64,000 nt of DNA from Dicyema japonicum. Its lineage: Eukaryota; Dicyemida; Rhombozoa; Dicyemidae. A program made the position numbers and the translations under genes. Below the pieces are notes generated by a model. The model saw only the letters and a list, made by a program, of their open reading frames with translations, was not told where the DNA came from and searched no databases. Below are positions 34,430 through 45,619 of this stretch, one piece after another. The stretch is taken from NCBI GenBank assembly GCA_011109175.1, contig RDEW01000007.1, forward strand, positions 1,675,842-1,739,841, given 5' to 3'. Positions within the stretch are counted from its first letter, which is position 1; the number at the start of each line of letters is the position of its first letter.

Positions 34430-34835
34430 AATAGTCGACTCAACGGATCAATCAATAATACAAATAACTGTGGAGATAAGGAATCTCTTTGTAATATTCC
34501 CCTTCTAAGATTAACCACACCAAGCGATTTTCCATTAAATTTTAGTTGGAATGTTCACATTTTCATAAGTTTTTTTATAAACGTAATAATTTATATAGGT
34601 AATCCAGAGTTCGTACAGAAAGCCCAGAATCGAACGCATTCTTTAAATCGATCCAAGTCGAGCGTAAATTGGCCGACTGTTTGTTAATGCATTGGTTGAA
34701 CAAGGCTTGTTCCTTTGCGCCCTGGCACATTCTACGAGTTCCTAACTGGTTATCACTGATTAGATCGAATGCTTCAATATATTTGTTTAGCTTGCTATTC
34801 ACCCACTTTGTTGTCAATTTATAGAGGTTAAACAT
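34430..34835 (-). mobile_element. Dong/R4-like LINE, RT fragment
   Basis: Minus strand: NLYKLTTKWVNSKLNKYIEA, ISDNQLGTRRMCQGAKEQAL, TWIDLKNAFDS with the first catalytic Asp, then ILQRDSLSPQLFVLLIDPLS. The QGAKEQA and DPLSR blocks set it apart from the other LINEs here. Placement near Dong/R4 is from memory of those motifs and is uncertain. Confidence 0.6.
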
Positions 34836-35039
34836 GCACGTGATCGGTCTAAGGTCCTTCGGAGAGTCACAAACTCTTTCTTCGGGTTAATGTAAGTGAC
34901 ACCAGTGAAAAACCATGCATCATAAAATAATGTATAATAATAATTAATTTTAGTTATATTTTTTAAAATTAAAATTGCAATTTTATGCAATTTTAATAAA
35001 TGCTTGAAACTTTTTGCAATTATTTTTCAAATAAAAAAT

Positions 35040-35465
35040 GACATCATTTTTCGAGCCCTCAAGGCTGCGGATTTCCGGCCCAATTGGAACCATTGGGCTT
35101 AGACAGAGGCAACGGGAAGAGGCTGGATGGAATGACGTTATTCCCATACTCCACAGAAAATCACTTGTCTGGGACGCAACGTGTGTGGAGACCTTCTCAG
35201 GAGCCAGATTGCTGACGGCGACGCACTCTCCTGGAGACGCAGCCGACCAGGTGGAGGTCAATAAGATCATAAGTACGAATCTCTCGGAGACCATTACCAT
35301 TTCGCCCCCATTGCTGTGGAGACAACTGGAACTGTAGCGCGAAGACGGACGCCTTTCTCCACAGCATTAAAAGCAAACTCGCCTCAAAAAGATGCGAGCC
35401 ACGAGAGGGACTCTGGTTGAGGCAGAAACTCGAAATGGCAATTATCAGATGTAACCCCTTCGCCA
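35040..35465 (+). mobile_element. REL-endonuclease LINE C-terminal fragment
   Basis: Plus strand: WNHWA(stop)TEATGRGWMELFPYST equivalent to the EPVGL-GKRPDG-FP block, then KYESLGDHYHFAPIAVETTGT (frame-shifted), the region before the C-terminus. Several frame changes. Confidence 0.65.
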
Positions 35466-35724
35466 TTCTGTCGTCCTAATTATTGTCTAAATTAATTTAT
35501 TTGTTGAATAAAAAACTAATATTTAAAAAAAATAAGTTAAAAAAATTTTAAAAAATTTTAATAATTTAAATTTTTTTAATTAATTGAGAAAAGATTCTGA
35601 ATTTTTTAAATATTAATAAAGTTTTTGTTAATTTAAATTAATAAAATATCATTAAAATGACACTATTCATATTGACTAGTTTTTTGCTTTTTATTTTGAA
35701 AATATTAACGATTTTAACTAAAAA

Positions 35725-36410
35725 TTACGGTATTAGGACATTTAGCCGACAATTCAATTAAGCATAAATTATCAAAATACAGTATGTATTTTAATAACGG
35801 TAAAAATGGAATTTACACAAACCACTCGTGGAAAGAGAAACTTCTGCATGATGGCTATGCCTACATTATGGATAGACTGACAGGAAAATGCAAAGGCAGA
35901 GTAACAATGTCATATATTGGAGATGTGAGCTAAAAGGAAAATGCAAAGGCAGAGTAAGAACTGTTAACGAAGAACTTAATGGAACTATGACACCACACGA
36001 ACATCCACTAAATGCAGGACGTTACATGCGCTGAAAACCGTCAATACGATAAAGAAGAGACGAGAGATTCTGAAGAAACTACATCCTATTTATGCTGCTG
36101 TGCGCTACCCAAAAAAGAAACCCTTGTACGCACTGTTCAACGACAGCGTACAGATCAAATACAAAACGGTAATGTTCTAACTGATGAACTTCAAAGAACT
36201 CTCAGAGGAGATGATTTTGTGCTACACGATAGTGATGGATGTAACTTTTTAACTCATTTTATTTGATCTTTTTATCTTGAATTTTATCTCTGAATTTTAA
36301 AACAATGTGCTAATAAAAGTATGGAAAATTTCTTAGTTATTTGTGCTAAATTTCCTTTAGGCCAAATGTCTGTCTGCCAAATGTCCTGTCGGCCAAATGT
36401 CTGGACACCA
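35725..36410 (+). mobile_element. FLYWCH zinc-finger element (MULE-like relic)
   Basis: Plus strand encodes a FLYWCH-type finger: EKLLHDGYAYIMDRLTG, YWRCE, GKCKGRVRTV and PHEHPL (His-x-His). A 23-bp segment (35882-35904) recurs at 35935, a local duplication that disrupts the finger. The region starts near GGACATTTAGCCGAC (35737) and ends with three GCCAAATGTC-type units at 36360-36410 in inverted orientation, which look like terminal repeats. The transposase core is not seen. Confidence 0.5.
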
Positions 36411-36534
36411 AAAATTACACCATTCAACTCAGAAAAATCTGAATTATCAGAAAACTAATTTTTATTTATGATCGGTTCTAGTAAAGTTACGTACGGACAG
36501 TGACATTATATATATTAATTTGATAAAATAAATG

Positions 36535-37045
36535 GCCTGCACCTCTCGCCTGCAGGAGGAGCGCTGGCAGATCCCCAAAGCACAAGGCTCTGAATGAAAT
36601 TGTCAGGCGAGCTATGATGCTGCTGGATACTCGGCCATTCTTGAACCGGTCGGTTATGCAGAAGTGACGGGAAACGACCGGACGGGATGACCATATTTTT
36701 ATTTGAGGCCGGAAACATGGTTTGGGATGTGACATGTTCGCCAGAAAATCTTCACGAGAGTGCTACAAGGGCCTGTTCAGCATCCGTAAAGGCGGAGAAG
36801 GTCAAACTCGTTAAATACGTCGACTTTCCCGATGATGTCAAATTTGTTCCCCTTTCTATGGAGACTTCGGATCCTACTCTCCTCTACACTCGAGTTTTTG
36901 ACGTCTTGGAAACCGATCACCTCATGCACTGAGATCTCCGTGAACGCCGCTGGCTATTTGAGCGAATTTCGCTCGCAATTTTGAGAGGGAACAGCCACGC
37001 AGTGAATGCGCAACTACCTGACTTCTATTTAAAAAAATAAATAAT
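36535..37045 (+). mobile_element. REL-endonuclease LINE, 3' copy
   Basis: Plus strand: SDGKRPDGMTIFLFEAGN, then MVWDVTCSPENLHES (WDVT of the nuclease), VKYVDFPDDVKFVPLSMETS and RRWLFERISLAILRGNSHAV at the C-terminus, followed by an A-rich tail (AAAAAAATAAATAATAAAAT). The last catalytic block of the PD-(D/E)XK domain is well kept. Its tail directly precedes the next copy. Confidence 0.8.
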
Positions 37046-37054
37046 AAAATATTC

Positions 37055-39445
37055 GAAGGAAAACTTTCGAAGGCGACGTCCGAGCGGCGTTGCGCGTCGT
37101 CGCCAGCGACGAAGCTGTTATGGCTGCGACACCTGAAGTGCTAGAACTACTCAGACATAAACATCCATGTGCTCCGGAAGATTACCGCCCATTCGTGCTT
37201 CCGGGAAATTTGTCAAGGATGACCGTCACCGAAGGCGAAGTGCGACGCGGCATTTCGTCCTTTGCGGCGAGTAGCAGTGGAGGCATCGATGGCTTGCGGC
37301 CGGGTCACATCAAAGATCTTACGGCGGAGGCTACTGCAGAAGCTGGCTGCAACCTTGTCAAATCAATTACAAAACTGGTTATGCGTATTTTGAACGGAGA
37401 TATTCCTCCCCACGCAAGGGAGCTCCTTTTCAGTGCACATTTATTGGCCTTCAAAAAACCTGAAGGTGGGGTCCGCCCCATCGCAGTCGGCAACTATTTC
37501 AGAAGATTGACAGCGAAAATTGCATGCAGCATTGTCTCTCCGAGAATATCTGAAGAATTTTCCCCCTCCAACTGGGGGTGGTGTAAGGAACGGATGCGAG
37601 GCGGCAGTGCATGCTGCGAGGTGTTTTTTTGGACAGAATGACGAACAAAACCCACACATTGGGGTCAAGCTGGACATCTGCAATGCCTTCAATTCATTGA
37701 GGAGGGATCAAATTTTCGAAACTACAAGCAAACGAGCCCCGGAACTTATTCCACTTGTCTTCCTCGCTTACGGAACAATTCTTCACTGGTTTTCGGGGAC
37801 AAGATTATCTGTTCGGAGACCGGAGTTCAACAAGGAGACCCACTTGGTCCACTACTCTTCGCTCTGGCCATCGATGAAATTGTCCGCTCTATAAACACAC
37901 AACTTAACCTTTGGTATCTCGATGACGCCACAATTGGAGGGCCGTGGAGAAAAGTACACGACGTTCTGTCACATGCCGTGCCAGCACTACGAAACCTCGG
38001 ACTTGAGATAAACATAAAGAAATCGGAGCTAATAAATATCACATACTCGGAGAGTGATTTCATCAACGTGGTCGAGTCTTTCAACTCGGTATTACCTGGA
38101 ATTACTGTCGTACCCAGGGAGCGGACATACTTTCTTGGGTGCCCACTTGACGAAAAGGAACTGCGGAGCCATCTACAAACAAAAGAGGATGAACTCTCCA
38201 GAGTCACGAAAACTTTCCTTACTCGATGGTCATACAGCGTTTTCCTTTTGAAGAATAGCATCGGCTTGCCCAAACTCCTATATGCTCTCCGATGTTCTCC
38301 CTGCTTCAAACATCGTGACATCCTCCTGTCACTGGATAGGACATTGAGAAAATCAGCTGAATTACTTCTAAACATCCAGTTTGATGCGCCGAGTTGGAAC
38401 CAATGCAAGCTTCCTACACGCCTCGGAGGAACGGGTCTCAGGTCGGCGCTGGAGATCGCCTATCCAGCATATGTGTCATCGCTCTCAAGTGGAAGCCTTT
38501 TGGTCCAAGAAATCCTACGTATTACAACCGGACTCTCTTGGGAAAAAGTCTTCGACGAAGCTCGTTGCGAATGGTGTGAAACTGGTTTGGATATGCCGAA
38601 CGATCCTTCGAGGCAACGTGACTGGGATGATATTTACTCCAAGAATATCTTCGACGTGCTAAAGTCTGAGGCCAACCAGCATCGTCTTGCATGCCTCGTG
38701 TCCGCCGCCAACCATGGGAGCGGAGCGTGGCTGGATGCACTCCCGTCTTCCTCCCTGGGGACCCTATTGGACGATGACTGTATTCGGATTGGAATCGCAC
38801 AACGCCTGGGAGCTGATGTTTGCGTCGAACACCAATGTCGCTGTGGAGGGATCGTCGATGCCAAAGGGCTGCACCCGCTCTCGTGCAAAAGGAGTGCGGG
38901 CAGAGCACCCCGCCATGCTGCTATGAACAACATTGTCTTGCGAGCTCTTGAAGCGGCAGGCTTCCCGGCAGTATTGGAACCTGTGGGATTGGACCGCGGA
39001 GATGGGAAAAGACCGGATGGGTTAACTATCTTTCCGTTCACTGAGGGAAAATCGCTCGTATGGGACTGCACTGTTGTGGATTCTTTCTCGAACTCGATGA
39101 TGCTCAGCTCGGCGCAGTCTGCTGGATCGGCAGCCGATCTGGCCGAAAAATCAAGATTAAAAAATATGGCGAAATTGGAGACCGCTACCGTTTTGTACCG
39201 ATAGCAATCGAGACGTCTGGTGCGGCTGGAAGTATTACAGCCTCTTTCCTAAAGGAAATCGGGGGAAAATTGGCCCACCGCAAGAAATACGTGCGGGAAG
39301 CGGTCTGGTTGAGGCAACGAATTGGTATCGCAGTTGTCCGCAAAAACGCTTACTCTGTGATGTTAGTCGCCGCTCTCCCCCACAGTTAATAAATAATATT
39401 TTATTGTCAATAAATTTTTAAATTTAAAAAAAAAAAAAAAAAAAA
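37055..39445 (+). mobile_element. REL-endonuclease LINE, longest copy (YLDD RT)
   Basis: Plus strand, 5'-truncated. In order: a pre-RT block (ALRVVASDEAVMAATPE), RT fingers (DGLRPGHIKDL, GGVRPIAVGNYFRRL), palm (IGVKLDICNAFNSL with catalytic Asp), GVQQGDPLGPLLFALAI, active site LWYLDDATIGG (37909-37938), thumb (NSIGLPKLLYALRCSP), a Cys/His box (CRCGGIVDAKGLHPLSC, 38836-38886), RAPRHAAMNN, and a restriction-like nuclease (GDGKRPDG, then SLVWDCTVVDS). Frame breaks of one base lie near 37582 (G run), 37815 and 39147 (A run; the 32.6 kb copy has six A and stays in frame). Ends with TAATAAATAATA and a poly(A) tail at 39427-39446. The nuclease places it with R2-like, REL-type LINEs; exact clade not determined. 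Confidence 0.9.
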
Positions 39446-39499
39446 AATAAATAAATTAAAAATTTTTTTTGATTTTTTCTAAGTCCTCCGTAACGCGTA

Positions 39500-39625
39500 G
39501 CGCTTGTGGCACAATCAAGAAACAGTTGAGCTCACAGATGGTCACCCATCCAATTACTTACACAGTTTTAACCGCTTAACTGTTGTGGTCGGATGTGAAC
39601 AGGTGCTTAGGCCTAACCATCACGG
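39500..39625 (-). rRNA. 5S rRNA-like sequence, second copy
   Basis: Minus strand reads GACCACAACAGTTAAGC, then GTAATTGGATGGGTGACCATC and GTGAGCTCA, aligning over about 85 nt with the copy at 11.18-11.28 kb. Box A and box C of 5S are both present, but stem residues differ. Flanking CGCTACGCG also recurs at 27.85 kb, so these may belong to a dispersed 5S-derived repeat. Confidence 0.5.
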
Positions 39626-39639
39626 ATTCGATACTTGAA

Positions 39640-40950
39640 AATTCTCGATGTCACATTTTCAAAATTATTCAAATCTTACTATCCTCAAGCTTCCAAAAAT
39701 ACAACAGCATTCTTCAACCCCTTGATATGGAATTATCATTTTTTTAAATCTTCATGTTCAAATGTCCTCTATGAAGCAATTTGTATCGACAATAATTATG
39801 TAAATTATTATGAGACTTGTTAAGATAAATATGGACAAGTTGTCGTATTTGTTGAAGCCTGGAATCGAGTAACTAGTGGTTGCAAGTTAATAGACATCCA
39901 ATTTAGTGAAATTGAAAATAACACATTTATATGATGGGTGTGATAAAATTGAAATCATATTTTAAAGACACAAAAAATATAATAATCTTTAAAATTCATT
40001 ATTTAATGCTTGTACTGAAACATTGAGAATATTACGAATTCAGACTGAACATCTCCAAGAAATTACAGAAAAATCCAATATTGGGGGAAAATTAGCGATT
40101 AGTTTTTTAATTAATAAATAAAATGGCTTTTTTATTTTTACGTGCTAGCTTGATATTTTTAAAATAAATTTTAATAAACTATTTTTTGAAAAGTTGGCGT
40201 TAGACATGTCGACTCAAAAAGTTCTAGTAGCTGCATAAAGTAATTTGAGTTGCTGAGGGACAACTCGCCTAGAAAAAATAATATAGGGGTAAAAATTAAA
40301 TGTTAAGATAATTTTTAAACATTTATTACATGGAAACGTATACGCAATCCTATCTGTAAAGGCTTAATTATTTAAATTTTCTTTTTTTGTTAATAAATTG
40401 ATTCCCCCTATTAAAATGGTAAGAGAGTTGTGGGACAGCGAATGCCCGTCAAGCATACTATCTCTATTTTTCTATGGTCTGTTAATTCAAAGCCTTCCAA
40501 CCTCCCAATAAGAAAAGACGGTTTATTGATTGAAATAATCACGCAAAGTCGGAAAGCAGTGATTTAAGTACAAGAGAAATATTATCAATTCCAATAAAGT
40601 AGCCATCCTCTTGGTCCCCTTTGTCCAAAAGACTGAATGCTTCAGTTTCCGTTTTCGACTTCTGAACGTGGCAAAGTCAATCATTTAATAATAGCTGTTT
40701 TGGAATTCAAGGTTCCCCTCGTGGAGGAACAAAAGTGAGGACCCGATTACTTCGTGATTGGAGAAGAAATCAGAGTCAGAAAGAACTTGTTTTAGCGATC
40801 TGATTTGATTCAAATATTCAAGCTAAAATAGAATAACTCACTCACAATCAAATCCCTGTTATTTTGAGTATAATATTCGAATATTTCTCGAACTTGATCG
40901 AAACTTTTTGACGTGGGAAAATTTTTCTTTGGAAAATTGAATTTCTTAGT
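39640..40950. other. AT-rich stretch
   Basis: About 1.3 kb without a supported gene or repeat. Confidence 0.4.
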
Positions 40951-40955
40951 GAATA

Positions 40956-41455
40956 TTAAAAACTAAACTTTAACACCGTCGATTCTAAATCCAAATTTTC
41001 AGTAGAACTCAGGGATTCTCGAAAGGCCATGTACCTAGTTTTATAAATCCCCCTTCTTTCGTGTTCTTCCTCTGTGGGTGCATTTGGATCCACGTTAACC
41101 ATTTTCAAATATAAATCCTGAGGTTTAACTGATAAGAACATTTCTAAAGTCTCCCCTTCAAAGTTCAGCTCCTCTTCTAAATAAGTCCGGCACCCCATTT
41201 TGCAGTCCATTATGTCGGGGGATTCGAAGGCTGATAGAAGATTCTGAATTTTCAAATATTCTAAATAAAAATTAAAATACTTTTTTATTAAAATCCGTCA
41301 AAACTTCATAAAATATTGGCAGGAATTTTTTAAGTTTGTCTCTTGTTGAACTTCCCTGTAGAAATTAGCCTCGGGTAGCGAATATTGCTTTAAAATAAAT
41401 CCCACGTCCCATTTTGCGGCACTATGAAGCTCTCTAAGGAAATATAAAATTATTA
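40956..41455 (-). CDS. Unidentified minus-strand gene, C-terminal part
   Basis: Two coding-like pieces: SAAKWDVGFILKQYSLPEAN (about 41430-41290) and an open frame 41255-40956 with MGCRTYLEEELNFEGETLE, VKPQDLYLKMVNVDPNAPTE and EEEHERRGIYKTRYMAFRES before the stop. A short intron probably lies at 41262-41300, but no in-phase junction is clean. The family is not recognised. Codon pattern and acidic/basic mix look genuine. Confidence 0.4.
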
Positions 41456-41869
41456 GAACTTTGGTGACCACTAACTTGAATCCACCTTGATTCTCGATTC
41501 TGATCTTTCTAGAATCAGTAACATGAAACCATTAAGAGATTAAAATAATGCGCAATTTAATTATAAATAACAATTTATAAGATACATAAAATAAATCAAT
41601 AATATTTACAATGCCTAAGGGAATTAACAAATATTCTTGATCATTCAAAATATAGTTTGAATTAAATTGCCAAGCTTTGTTTGGTGGTTGTGAGCGGGAA
41701 TTTTTGATATTTAATTGGACACCAATTATGAGAGATTTTATTTATTATTCACTGCCATTAATCTTTAATGAGAAAAAATACAAAAGAATTCCAAAAGTGA
41801 TAAATTAAGATTGGGGTTATTGACAAAAATGCCATCCGGATTCGCATGAGTCCCGGATGCCATTCAGTA

Positions 41870-42025
41870 TTTAGATACTTGAATCTCCTGGCTGCCCATT
41901 CCGGTTGAAAATTCCACGTGTCTTCATGATTTGATGACAAATAACGACGTCATCAGTGATACGTACCCCTCTGCCGAACCGGATTGTCTACAGGGACTCA
42001 CATGCAACCAAAGAAAGAAGAAAAT
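41870..42025 (+). repeat. tRNA-derived SINE copy
   Basis: Plus strand: CCCATTCCGGTTGAAAATTCCACG, GACGTCATCAGTGA, CCGAACCGGATTGTCTACAGGGACTCACATGC and an A-rich end. Diverged from the 14.5 kb copy. Confidence 0.6.
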
Positions 42026-42029
42026 CCAT

Positions 42030-43255
42030 TGGCTCCCTTCCAACGTTTAGTTATCATAACTGCTCTTTTATTTTGAAATAAAGTATCTTGCTTAAGTGGG
42101 GTTAAGTAGTATAATCATCAACACTTTTCTACGAAAGGGCTATTATTTATTTGTTTATCGATAAAGATCAGTTACCAAGTGGTTGAGTGGTTAGAAGATT
42201 AAGGTGGTTAAGTACCTCTATTGTGTTAAATGTTTATTTCTAACAAAAATGCACGTGAGATTCGTGAAAAATTTGTGGACGTAGTGGTGAAACAGAAAAC
42301 GTTGGATCCAAAGTTCCGATCAAAGGAAGCGTCGGGTGGCGTAAGATCCTGGTTCGAAACGGAAAGAACTTGGAGATCCTCTGTCAGAAACCGCATGTAT
42401 AGGATGATGGTTAATACGATTCCGTTTATGTATAATAAGTTAAAAAAATAAAGGAGTAATTGAAATTTTATTCTTAATTAAATTTTTTTAGAAATTAAAA
42501 GTTAGGGATGCTGTTTCCTATGACAATAAATATCGAGATACGCTCTCAAAGCCATCCAGTCTTACATGGATCTTTGGTGACCTTTGGATCATTGATCCGA
42601 TCCGACGGACTAGATCGTCTGCTTGTGGACCAAGGATTCCTGACGTCTCAACACCAAGTGGGACAAACAAGTGATCCTCTGTAATGCTTCGGTACTTCCT
42701 TCTCTTCTGATCCTCGTTTTCTTAGAAGCATGACCTGGGTCCGAGACTCAAGCGGCGAAATTTTTCTAAGAGTACAATTATGATGATACCTTGAGCCTTA
42801 ATATTCTGTATATACGAGTCTTTGGCTGAAGAGCTCAAGTTACTTTTACTGGTCCAGTCAAAGTCATCCCTATTGTTCTAACGTGGGACGTTGTCTTTTC
42901 GAAGGCTTATAAATATTATTTGGAGCCATCGCGATCGCTGCACCAACTAGAACATTCATTCAACCCTTTGTCCTCAACAAGACATTGGAGAGCATGTTGG
43001 TGGAGTATAGATACGGAGTGTGCACTATCGAGGAAGGATTTGGTTACAGCAACCAATCACCAGTAGCAACTCAGTTCAATCGCGTGCAAGGTAGCGACTC
43101 TTTTCTGAGGAGAAAGGTTTAGAAGACTCATACATTAAGCATTATTTTTAAGTGAAATATTAAAAAATCAAATTCAAAACAATCTAATAATAACAAACAG
43201 TAAAGACTATTTAAAATTTCTTTCAGTGGGGCCTGGCTGCTCTCAGAATTGAAAA
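42030..43255. other. Intergenic stretch with one short open frame
   Basis: A plus frame at 42230-42451 (73 codons; AREIREKFVDVVVKQKTLDP, ending PFMYNKLKK) looks moderately coding-like but has no recognisable family and no splice partners. Nothing else is supported. Confidence 0.35.
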
Positions 43256-43261
43256 CGCAAC

Positions 43262-43740
43262 CTTCGCAGCGAGATTCGAACTAGGGGCTATCAGACTACT
43301 CGCCCGGCACTCGTTACACTGGATAATAAATCACTTTAATCAAAGCTTTATAGAGCGTGACGTGCTTGATCAAGTCGACTAATAAAAATTATGCTAGCCG
43401 GTTGTTCTTTTGTATTTCCTCATGATAAGTATAATCATTTGTCTTATATGCTGACGTGATTGGACTAACGGGAATATTACTTTTTTGGTTGTTACTTCCG
43501 TTAGCCACCGGTTTCCTTCACTTGAAAAAACTATTATATTCTCATTAATTTAACAGTGCAGAGAAATATCTAATCCCGTTGACTTCTATTGAAAACAATC
43601 AGTAGAGGAACCTGATTGGTCTGTCATTAATTCAGGGCTTTAAAAGTAATGAAGGTTCCACTCGCCTACAATGCTCCTTGGCTTTAAAAATGACGTCATC
43701 ACAGCCAATACTTCTACAGAGACACGCAACCAAAAGACCA
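43262..43740. repeat. SINE fragments
   Basis: A minus-strand tRNA-like piece (B box CTAGTTCGAATCTCG, 43262-43325) and a plus-strand SINE body (GAAGGTTCCACTCGCC, then GACGTCATCACAGCC and GAGACACGCAACC, 43648-43740) separated by about 320 bp of unassigned sequence. Confidence 0.5.
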
Positions 43741-43873
43741 TAGCTGCTCATTCTCTAATAAAGTGTGTGACCTACACACGTGGAGGTATAAGTATCATGA
43801 CTCGAGTGAATGTTATGCCTATGACAAAGTAAAATCCTCATCAAATGTTAATACAAAATGTAATCAAAAATAT

Positions 43874-45604
43874 TCACTCACAAGACGTAAGAACAACTAA
43901 CTTGCAGTATTCGCTTCTTCTAGTACTCTTAATTATTTGAATAATCTCTTGTTGATCCAGCCAACGAACATCCAAATCATTCACACTTAAAATAATATCA
44001 TTATCCCGCAGACCAACTTCCTAAAATGATCAAATCACACACCCCAGCAGGTCCATCACTTTCCACGTGACAGGCAATGGTGGGCTGACTCCCTTTGATG
44101 TAAAACCCAAATTTTCGAATTCCTTCAGACTTGAAAACTACTTCCTTCGACTTGTACGTCAGCTGACGAGCATTAAACACGTGTATAGACCCCTTAAGTG
44201 ATAAAGACAAGTATACAAGATCTATAAAGAGATCATCGACCTTATAGTCCTCAACTGGAAAATGTGGACATTCACAACCCTCGAACCTGCTACCATCTAC
44301 TCGTGAGCTATCCATGCAACTACCAATTTCAGGTATGTCAGGTGATTGATCAAAGTCTGAGAGTAAAACGTCCTCCACTTGCACGTAGGAAAAGGCATCC
44401 AGTACTCTATCATTATTAAAGCCAATACACGTGGTGGAAGTCAACCAACTTCCTGTGGAAGGGATTTACCAAATATTTAGCATTCCGAGTATTCGAAGTA
44501 ACAGTTTTAAGTGTATTCTCCACCAAAAGGGCACTACATTGCAAATGGGAGTTCCCTGTGAGGATGAGAGAAGTGGAAACCTAAGTATCCCCCAACATGG
44601 AAGGAATAGTAATAATGGGCCAGAGCGGAATAGTAATCAGACTTGATGGTCAATGTGAGCACACAATAATGGAAGAACTTTTCTTCGACGGATCTGATAG
44701 CAGACAAGCACGTGGCATATTTATCAGAGACGTAAGCACAGTCGTTCGCAAGAGATTCAAACGACCCACGTGGGGATTCAAGAAGGTAAAGGAGGCGACA
44801 CTCAGCCGCTTGAGCCTACAGTAAGCTTTGATGTCTACCAGTGAAATCAGAACAAGCATGGACATTGTGGAGTTGCTCATATCAGAGGAAGGTGGCCTTC
44901 GAAACGTGTCCATTACGGTTGTAAAGGCACTCGAGGCTAGGAGGCACCATTTTTCGGCTTCTTTGATCCCATTCAGTGTCTTTAGGTCCTTAGATTTGAA
45001 GTTACTACCAAACCTGCATATTAGCAAGCTGAGTCGCCAATGCTCCAATGTTGAATATTACAGATCCCTTCTCAAAGGCCAGGGATGACTGGGAGTAGCC
45101 GATTCCAGTAAACGAGTCATACCACGTGAAAGGGGAGTCCAACATACCCGACTTTATCGGCAAAACGGGCAGTCAACACGGAGATGTGGTTGCAGTATTG
45201 TAACATGGTAATTATGCCACTCTGTCCACGTACTGGATTTACCGCGGCCTCCAGTAATTTAACCACCAACCGCTCGAATGGAAGAGATCTCTGTGAATGA
45301 AGCATCAAAGCTTTTGTCCACCACGAATTTAAGGATCAAAGGCTAAAATTCAGAAAATGTTACACTTGAAGTGTTTTCTTGAAATCAAACAATTCGGTCT
45401 CTTTGATGCCGACAGATATGAATACGTTTTCCCTTGCACAGCTAAAGTTAATTTTAATAAATACCTCTCACAGGAAATGCACGTGGGATTCTCTATTTTT
45501 GAAAGTTGTTCCTGAATAAGTTGAATTTGCAAATTTAGTATTGATAATTCGTTAATTATGCCGGTTTTATCCTTACCTTTCTCAGCACAAAGAGTCCTGG
45601 TCAT
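43874..45604 (-). CDS. RHPN: Rhophilin-like HR1-BRO1-PDZ protein
   Basis: Rhophilins bind GTP-Rho through an N-terminal HR1 coil and link it to the cytoskeleton. HR1: INELSILNLQIQLIQEQLSKI. BRO1: FISVGIKETELFDFKKTLQ, YCNHISVLTARFADKVGYVG, WYDSFTGIGYSQSSLAFEKG, SVIFNIGALATQLANMQ, PSSDMSNST. PDZ: KFGFYIKGSQPTIACHVES, GLRDNDIILSVNDLDVRWLD, IIQIIKSTRR, stop at 43874. Introns seen: 45442-45464 (23 nt), 45343-45365 (23), 45249-45270 (22), 44989-45013 (25), 44021-44042 (22). The frame breaks by one base between GLPFH and WYDSF at the CACGTG of 45123; a further junction near 44765-44830 is not resolved. Confidence 0.88.
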
Positions 45605-45619
45605 ATTTTGTAAATAATG

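Noticed and set aside
36360-36410. CRISPR-like or satellite array of CCAAATGTC units
   Set aside because: Only three units without regular spacers; better explained as the end of the FLYWCH element. The window is eukaryotic.
38522-39071. Open minus-strand frames over the LINE C-terminus
   Set aside because: Antisense shadows of the REL-LINE Cys/His box and nuclease.
44828-45088. Open plus-strand frame of 86 codons
   Set aside because: Lies over rhophilin BRO1 exons, whose minus-strand reading matches the family and splices with a 25-nt intron.
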